A stretch of DNA of 64,000 nt from Bryoerythrophyllum caledonicum (taxonomy: Eukaryota; Streptophyta; Bryopsida; Pottiales; Pottiaceae). The translations under genes and the position numbers were made by a program. This document shows positions 57,508-64,000 of this stretch, piece by piece (the first letter of the stretch is position 1; each line of letters begins with the position of its first letter). The DNA is taken from NCBI GenBank assembly GCA_963971425.1, contig OZ020520.1, positions 6,056,553 to 6,120,552 on the forward strand. Reading direction: 5' to 3'. The notes below the pieces were generated by a model, which made no database searches, was not told where the DNA came from, and saw nothing but the letters and a program-made list of their open reading frames with translations.

Positions 57508-58960
57508 TGTTGTAGTTTGTAGAGTTAGTATTCCTCCGGAATGCACTCAATCGTCACTAAGTACTTCCAAAGTAAACCACTCCGGTTTCGTTCCCACAGA
57601 GATCTTTTAATCTTTTCAGACTATCAAAAACAACCAAGCTATTGATCACTTAGGTTAGTCATTCTATTGAGTAACTTATCCGGATTGTTCCGGATTCCGG
57701 AACTACTACGAAGTTCAATCGGAACAAGTTTCCGGAAGATATGCATAGTAGTTTTCGGAAATGGTTTCCGGTAATCTAGAGGGTAGTTTGATTTACCTCT
57801 GTTCCTCCTCCAAGCGTCTTCCGGAAGGTTTAAACGAGCGACCGGAAGGCCACTGATCCTATTTTGTGTAAGTGGCCGGATTCCCCACTATCTTGTGGCT
57901 TAAAGTGGCTGGAGACCCAGTGCTCCGGAGTTTATAGTGACCGGACAATCACTCTCCCTACTCTAGTAACCGGTGATAGGAGGTTGCTACTGGACTTAAC
58001 TCTCACAATATCCGGAAGGCCTTCCGGATACGGTCACACAAGGGCAAGTTCGGACAACAACGACATTCCAGTAGCACTTTTGCAGCCTTCCGGAGAAAGT
58101 GATATAGTTTTACTAAGGAGGACTTCTTTTAGACCCACTAAGTAGGCTTTTCCTATCGTGGGGGTAAACTCCGGTTTTTGACCGTAGTCTGGGTTCTCAC
58201 GGATTTTTCCGTGCCCTAGAGACTACTAGGAACACCTCTGCAATAAATCTCTTCCCCTCCTGGCTTCTTCCGGATTCTGAAGGTGACTAGGAACAACTCT
58301 GCAATCTCCTCCAACTCTACCAGATGCTCCCCTATTGTGAATCCCAACCGGCTCACTCCTAAGTTCAATCAAATACCTATCTCTCTTTGAAGTAACTTTC
58401 ACAAGTACTACAACAACGGACCTTGTACCTTACAAAGAAAACAACTCTCGTTACAAGAACTAGGTAGCAAATCTAGTATAGTTCCGGAATATATTCGACG
58501 TGAAGGAAAAACAAGGCCATGAGTCCAGAGGACTCATTTTACTAAGTACTAGCTAATCTACCTAATCATAGTATTACCTAATCTGCAAGAAATCCGGAAA
58601 ATCCTATCCTAAAGAAATCTTAACCCTAAAGGTCCGAGATTTCAAACCAGAGATTCGAAAATTATGGATCTCATATCCGGAAGTTCCGCCGGTCAACAAT
58701 TCAAGTTTCCGAATACAGATAGGTTGGTAGCCGGGTGCAATTGCGAGCCCCATCGTTAATCGCTACAACAAACCTGACAACCGAAACTAACTAATTGTCA
58801 CTTACTAAATCTAACTAAGGGGTCCTCTTGTGTTGTCCACTCCGGTGTATCGGAGATGCTTCCATTGTCTGCTTCCGGCCACCGGCCCTGTCCGGAGTTG
58901 GATCCGGTACTGGTCTACTTCCGGAAGCTGGAGCTTCCGGTTCCGGTTGGTCGATTGAAG
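57508..58960 (-). repeat. Probable LTR (outer edge undefined)
   Basis: Noncoding, with many CCGGAA words. The inner edge is at 57508 next to the PBS. The outer edge is not resolved: candidates lie between about 58750 and 58830, where reverse-strand TGACAATTAG follows an AAGAGGACCCC purine stretch. No second LTR was seen in the window. Confidence 0.4.
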
Positions 58961-58964
58961 GTGC

Positions 58965-60776
58965 CGCTTACGTGGCCTTCTTTGCTGTGCCGGTGGGGGT
59001 TCTCTGTGCTATCTTGGGGTTGGTGGTGGTGTCCGGATGGCCCCTAGATAGGAGAGAAGTCGTCTTCCGGCGATTGGAGGTAGGTGGAGAAAGCGGTATC
59101 CGGAAGGTGGTAGGAGTCTCCTGGAACAGCGCTAACGGAAGAAGGGTCTTCTTAGCCATCTCTGGACTGTTGGGAGGCGCCTTGCTACACGGTCCGGGAG
59201 AAGCTGTGGCCGGTGTATCCATCGCCTCGTCCATAGGCTGCTTACCTTTTCCGGAGGGTTCAGGTGTCTGTTGTGAAGGTTTGGTTGCATCCGGGGACGA
59301 GGTAAGGCCGATGGTGGGGTTTGGCGTCTCCGGCATCTTCGGAACGACGGTGCTGACCGCGTTGCTGGCCAGCAGTTGCATCTGTCCCCGTGTCTTCTCC
59401 ATCTTTCGGGCGTGGTCCAGAAAGAACGGGATGATCTGACCCCGGTTCACCTTACCTTCCTTCTCTAGGCACTCGTTGAAGAGGATACTCCGGTTGACAG
59501 TGTCAACCTGGAAACTCAGCGCTTCCCAGACCTCGCCCAAGGCTTGAGCTGATGCGACAACTTTGTCTTCTGCTGCCTTCCGGGCTTCTTGGGCCTCTTC
59601 CAGCGCTGCATCCGCCTTCGACAGATCCTGCTGCATTTTCGCCCGGGCTTGGAGAAGGATTCGATGTTGCGCTTCCATTTGCTCCATCCGGAAGTCGCTC
59701 TCCTCGAGGCTTTTCAGTCGTGGCATGATCTCCTCCGAATTCTAGATCTGGAGCTCTCCCATGATGGCGTATATCAAGGAGGTGTTGTCGTTGAGGTGTT
59801 GGTTGATCCGAGTGGCCCTCCATGCCACATGTTGAAGCAGCTCCATGATGTCCTCCTTGTGTCTGCCGGTGAGTGTCGGAAGATCCAGAGTTGGGCATCA
59901 CTCTGCGCGCTTTGAAGGTCCTGCCCCGTCTTCGTCTTCCGGAGCCGGGTCTAGACTAGTGGGTGGGGAGCTCACCGGTGGTTGTTCCGGTTGCACCAAG
60001 CGGCTCCTCTTCCGTGTCTGGGGCGTTTCCGCCGGAGGTGGCTCCGTATCTTCTTCCTCCTCCGAAACAACCTCTACCCCTCCGTACTTCTGAATGATCA
60101 GAAGCTCTTCATACTCGTCGTGCTCCTCCGGCTTGAGCAGCTCGTGCCGGTGGTAGAGGTGCGTCAAGTAAACCGGCAGAGGCGACCCCGCCTTCCGGTT
60201 CCGGTGAAGGTTCTTGATCAACCGCTCCACCAGGTCTTGCATGAGAGATGCCCAGTCGACGGTGATCTTCTCCCGCATGGCTCCCAAGAAGGTCGTTGGC
60301 CACTTCAGTACTAAGCGCTTGGGTTTCTCCGGGTGGAAGATAGGGTTTAGAAACCCTAATACAATCCGAGCCTGTGGGTCAGTTAGGTCACGGATGGAGT
60401 ATCCTTCCTTCGGGCCAGCCGTTCCCAGGAATTCCTCGTTTGTAAGGTCATCCTTCCCCTCTGCCACCTTGACGTCCCCATCGTCGAAGGCGTAGGTCCG
60501 CTTCCACTGTGCCCGGGTCCACTTCTCCGGATGAGCTCTAAGGCTTCCGTCGTACTAGTTGTCACGGGTGCCGATCAACTCAATTACGATCTTCTCGTCC
60601 CGGATTCCCCATGCTGCCGACATCAGACCGGAGCACCCCATCTTGTCCAAAAATTGGTACAAGGTATGAAGGTCCTAGTCCTCCGTTGGGTACTCCGGTA
60701 TCACCCTCACAATAGGTGGTCCACCGGTGGTGGGGCTCTTCACTTTCTCCGGTTTCCCGGCTCGCTCTCCGGCCAT
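58965..60776 (-). pseudogene. Second copy of the retrotransposon accessory ORF, four stops
   Basis: From ATG 60776 one reverse-strand frame runs about 600 codons to 58965 without frameshift. It has TAG, TAG, TGA (at 59898-59900) and TAG interruptions. It aligns with the intact protein at 20.8-22.8 kb: DKMGCSGLMSAAWGIRDEKI, PEKWTRAQWKRTYAF, LTDPQARIVLGFLNPIFHPE, VDWASLMQDLVERLIKN, LPVYLTHLYHRHELLKPEE. A coiled coil (QARAKMQQDLSKADAALEEA) and a Pro/Ser/Thr-rich tail follow. Domain order is identical in the two copies, which defines a family. All four stops could arise by a single C-to-T or G-to-A change. Confidence 0.75.
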
Positions 60777-61922
60777 GGCGGTCACCCTTCGGTCCTCCGG
60801 TCGTACCTACACGCACTGACCTCACAAGAACTCTCCAACTACTACCGGATGCTTGAAGAACAACCGGCTTAGATACCAACAGAGGGAGGAAGAGAAAGGA
60901 ATCCAGAAAAACGCGGAAAAAGAGAAGAAGAAGAGAAGATAACTGTTTTGGGAAGTCCCGTCGGTTGCCCCATTTTTATAACGGCCCTGAAGTACTGGAT
61001 TTCCTAACAGCTCTGACGTCACTATTGAAGGCGTCATTATGACAGTTCTCGAACCGGTTATCATCTGAATTCTTCTCCCGGTTCTATGTCCCTCCGGAAT
61101 GTTCAGTGTATAGCCGGATTCCGTCGTGCCAAGCCTTCCGGAATATGCAGTTCGTTAGGGATATTAAGCACTTAACCGGCCCGTCACATATCTAAGCTTC
61201 TAGTTTCTAATTCCGTACTACATTAATCTATTTTACTTATCTTTTACTACTAATTTTTTTATTTATGCTGGATTTTAAGGTTAACTTTCGGAAACCTGTG
61301 GGAACGGCTTCCCACATTGGCTTAGCAGGGGGTTAAATTGGTTGCAAATGTATGCCAAAGTTTGATTCTGACCTTTGTATTTGTGCGCATAAGGGTGATA
61401 GAAGTCGGAAGAAGTGAATAGGACGCGTGCTTTGACGTTCTTAAAGACGTCATCCGGGACAAACTCATGTGCACTGAAGATGTTGAAATGGACGTCTATA
61501 ATTACAACCCCACAAACAAACTTGTGCACAAGGATTGTCCCGGGAAACACCCCATGAAATAACGACAAAAACGTAGACGTCGAGGTAAACGTCTATTCAT
61601 ACGTCTACGTAGACATTCAATAGTTTTGTATGATGTCTAGGAGGACATCATCAGCAATCAACAGCATCCGAGAATGGGTGCCACATCAGCCAGTCCACGT
61701 CGGCGGACATGTCATGGATGAAAAACATTGTGACGTGTCCCTGCCCATTTTCAAAAATCCCACGTGGCGCTAAGTTGGACGCCAAATGGCACGCTCCAGG
61801 CCCTCGAAAAGACCTCATCGTTTTGGATGTCCCAAAAACTTTTACACATTTCTTGGGACATCACGTGGATTTTCTTAGATGTCCAAGGCATGTAAACACT
61901 CCGGATTTTAATTAATGCCCCC

Positions 61923-61988
61923 TTTGACGTCCATGTCGATAAATTGCCCGTTCATTTTGACGTCCATGTCGATAAATTGCCCGTTCAT
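61923..61988. repeat. 33-bp tandem duplication
   Basis: TTTGACGTCCATGTCGATAA plus ATTGCCCGTTCAT, repeated twice at a 33-bp period, followed by a third partial TTTGACGTCC. Confidence 0.9.
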
Positions 61989-62599
61989 TTTGACGTCCGA
62001 GAAACCCTTGTTTTCTTATAGCGCTTGTTGGTGCAGTTGCTTCCCAGGTTCCGCCCTTTCGGGACTCCGCCCCTGATCGTGTTGTTCTCGGTGTTGCCTC
62101 TACTGGTGTGGTTGCTCTAGGGTCCGCCCTCTTTGGGTTCCGTTCTCGCTGGCCCGGCTTTCGATTCCGCCCCTACGCTGGTGCACACAATCTTGAGTTC
62201 CGCCCTCGCTGGTCCTTGCTGGTGTTGCTCTTGATGTTGCCCTCCTGGTGTCGCTCTTGGTGTTGTCCTTGGTGGTGCGGTCACTCTAGATTCCACCCTC
62301 CCAGGGTTCCGCTCTCGCTAGGGCAGTCACTCCCTAGGTTCCGCCTTTGCTGGTGCGGTCGCTCTAGATTCCACCCTCTCGGAGTTCCGTTCTCGCTAGG
62401 GCAATCGCTCTCTAAGTTCCGCCTTTGCTGGTGCGGTCGCTCCAAATTCCGCCCTCTCGGGGTTTTGTTCTTGCTGGCCCTGCTTTCGGTTCCGCCCCAA
62501 CGATGGTGCACTCAACCCTGGGTTCCGCCCTTGCTAGGGCAGTCGCTCTCCACGTTCCGCCTTTGCTGGTGCGCACAACCCTGGGTTCCGCCCTCAGTT

Positions 62600-62818
62600 A
62601 AAGCTGAAGGGTATTTGTGGGATCCGCCCTCGCGCTCCTGAGGTACGCCCTCGGTGGAAGCTGTAGGGTACTTGTGGGATCCGCCCTCGCGCTCCTGAGG
62701 TACGCCCTCGGTGGAAGTTGTAGGGTACTTGTGGGATCCGCCCTCGCGCTCCTGAGGTACGCCCTCGGTGGAAGCTGCAGGGTACTTGTGGGATCCGCCC
62801 TCGCGCTCCTGAGGTTTA
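62600..62818. repeat. 57-bp tandem repeat, about 3.7 copies
   Basis: GGGATCCGCCCTCGCGCTCC recurs at 62619, 62676, 62733 and 62790 (57-bp period). Since 57 is a multiple of three, ORFs stay open on both strands; they are not taken as genes. Confidence 0.92.
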
Positions 62819-63088
62819 GGGGGGCCTTGATTGCCTCCAGTTGAGGTGATCCGGTTATCCTCGGGCTTCGGCGGGTTTCTAAGATCAGGTCTAGGCTTGG
62901 ATTCAGGCCCTCCTTCATCCCTGGTAAGGGTTTTAAGTTTACCTTTTATTCCTCCTTCCCTAATTCTACCTAAAGGCTAATCCAAATTTAGAATGATACC
63001 CAAACTTAACCTTTTGGTTTAATTTTAACACCCTAAATTACCTAACTAATTTTTTTTGAAAAATCTGTGGTACTACATTATCTCCTTC

Positions 63089-64000
63089 TTACATGGGAGT
63101 GTCCTCACGAGCAGACGAGGTTCCTTCTTTGTCGTCCTCCGTACTCCCATGCTCGCGGTACAATTTAATCCGTGAACCATTGGTTCTAGTCTCCAAGAAG
63201 TTTCCCTGTAAATCCTTTAGTTGTAGAGAGCCTTTTGAAAATACCTCGTGCACTTCATATGGTCCCATCCATTGGCGATGTAATTTACCTGGGAAATCTT
63301 GGTGTCGGCTGTTAAAGAGTAGGACAAGGCTCCCGATTTCAATGCCCTTGTTGTTGCTGAGCTTCAAGTCGTAAGTCTTTTTGCTTCGGGCTTGCACTTG
63401 AATCGTTTGTTGCAACGCCTCACTCCGAGCCTCCTCTAGGGCATCCAAGTCTGCAAAGCGGGTCTCAAGGGAGGTAATCCAGTCAGCATGGTTGGACGCT
63501 AAGACCCTATGGATCTCTACGTCCATCTCAATGTGCTGCGGTACTTCTTGTCCGTGAACAAGGAAGAAAGGGCTCCTTTCGGTAGTGGTCTTCCTTGTCA
63601 TGTTGTAGGCGTACACCGTGGAGAAGAGCTTCTTGTCCCAGTTCGTTTTATGAGCCGCGACCACCTTGTTGAGGATTCCCCCCACTATACCGTTGGCACG
63701 CTCGGTAAGACCGTTGGCCTTTGGGTTATAAGGCGTAGTCTTCCTGTGCTTGATGGCATACCTAGAGGTTAGTTCTAGGACTACTTCATTTAGAAAGTGA
63801 GTACCCCTGTCACTAACAATCTCAAGGGGGTGACCAAACCTCATACATATCTATTCAAAGAGGAAGGTGGCAGAGGTGTTGGCGTCATTCCTTTTGGTCG
63901 CTCGGGCTTCAACCCACTTGGTGGTGTAATCCGTTGCTAGGATGATGTATTTGCTCATGTTCTTGCTTACCGGAAAAATGGGACCGATGAAGTCTATTCC
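63089..64000 (-). pseudogene. Ty3/gypsy integrase, 3' part of pol, one stop, runs off right edge
   Basis: The frame enters at 64000 with GIDFIGPIFPVSKNMSKYII, then LATDYTTKWVEARATK (first Asp). A TAG at 63851-63853 precedes RFGHPLEIVSDRGTHFLNE (second Asp). TTPYNPKANGLTERANGI supplies the catalytic Glu. The C-terminal domain has KTYDLKLSNNKGIEIGSLVL and HRQWMGPYEVHEVF, and the frame ends at a TAA at 63089-63091. This is the usual integrase of plant Ty3/gypsy elements. Downstream on the same strand is AAGGAGATAA then TGTAGTACC, a plausible polypurine tract and LTR start. Confidence 0.88.

Larger units (their letters stand above)
60777..63077. other. Noncoding spacer or LTR with tandem repeats
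   Basis: No reliable gene. It contains a 33-bp duplication (61923-61988), TTCCGCCCTC-type degenerate repeats (about 62040-62600) and a 57-bp array. It lies on the reverse strand between integrase and the accessory ORF. It may be the 3' LTR of the integrase element or a pol-to-accessory-ORF spacer. Confidence 0.4.

Noticed and set aside
58828..59439. 203-codon forward ORF opposite the accessory ORF
   Set aside because: It is the complement of the decayed accessory ORF, whose reverse-strand reading has a clear paralogue.
61281..61568. Reverse-strand 95-codon ORF (FHGVFPGTILVHKFVCGVV)
   Set aside because: Open by chance in spacer DNA as far as I can see; no domain, splice partner or second copy.
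62108..62641. 177-codon forward ORF with CWCGRSRFHPLGVP-like repeats
   Set aside because: Produced by a degenerate 60-bp repeat rich in TTCCGCCCTC; no domain and no start context.

Overview
The window is nuclear DNA of a repeat-rich streptophyte, most likely a charophyte green alga such as Chara (inference). The basis is a plant-type B-class cyclin-dependent kinase with eight exons, a SUVR-type plant SET methyltransferase, an SPPPPP-type wall glycoprotein gene, GT-AG introns throughout, a 200-N scaffold gap, and a plant-style mix of hAT, Harbinger, Tc1/mariner, Helitron, MITE and LTR elements. No rRNA, tRNA, CRISPR array or bacterial feature was recognised.

Layout. 1-3.5 kb: no gene recognised, with tandem repeats rich in GTATAC. 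3.5-12.2 kb: an unusual cluster of a decayed coiled-coil/RING-like gene, a SUVR-like H3K9 methyltransferase gene with one stop in its SET domain, a reverse-strand fragment with a GHGKGE transposase motif, and a second coiled-coil/RING gene of the same family. 12.4-20.6 kb: hAT territory. One hAT copy is interrupted by a second hAT element with a perfect 8-bp target duplication, and GC-rich minisatellites surround them. 20.6-24.1 kb: an intact 666-codon retrotransposon accessory ORF. 24.1-26.9 kb: a decayed PIF/Harbinger element with its Myb-like partner.

26.9-30.7 kb and 43.4-51.8 kb are a segmental duplication. The right copy ends in a complete CDKB gene. The left copy keeps only part of exon 2 through exon 8. 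Two insertions, of 3.4 kb and 1.1 kb, are present only in the right copy, so the left copy shows their empty sites. Between the copies lie an intact secreted Cys-rich, Pro-rich glycoprotein gene, a TAA-flanked MITE, a family of MITEs flanked by TTAA, a second Harbinger with a Myb-like partner, a Tc1/mariner with both TIRs and TA duplications, and a Helitron wreck.

53-64 kb: a TA-flanked MITE, a four-exon gene that looks like a DNA methylase of the N-4/N-6 class with degenerate motifs, a primer-binding-site motif with an LTR edge, a second decayed copy of the accessory ORF, tandem repeats, and the 3' part of a Ty3/gypsy pol (integrase) running off the right edge.

Only the CDKB gene, the wall glycoprotein gene and the first accessory ORF read as intact. 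Almost all other coding stretches carry in-frame stops, most of them TAG or TGA.
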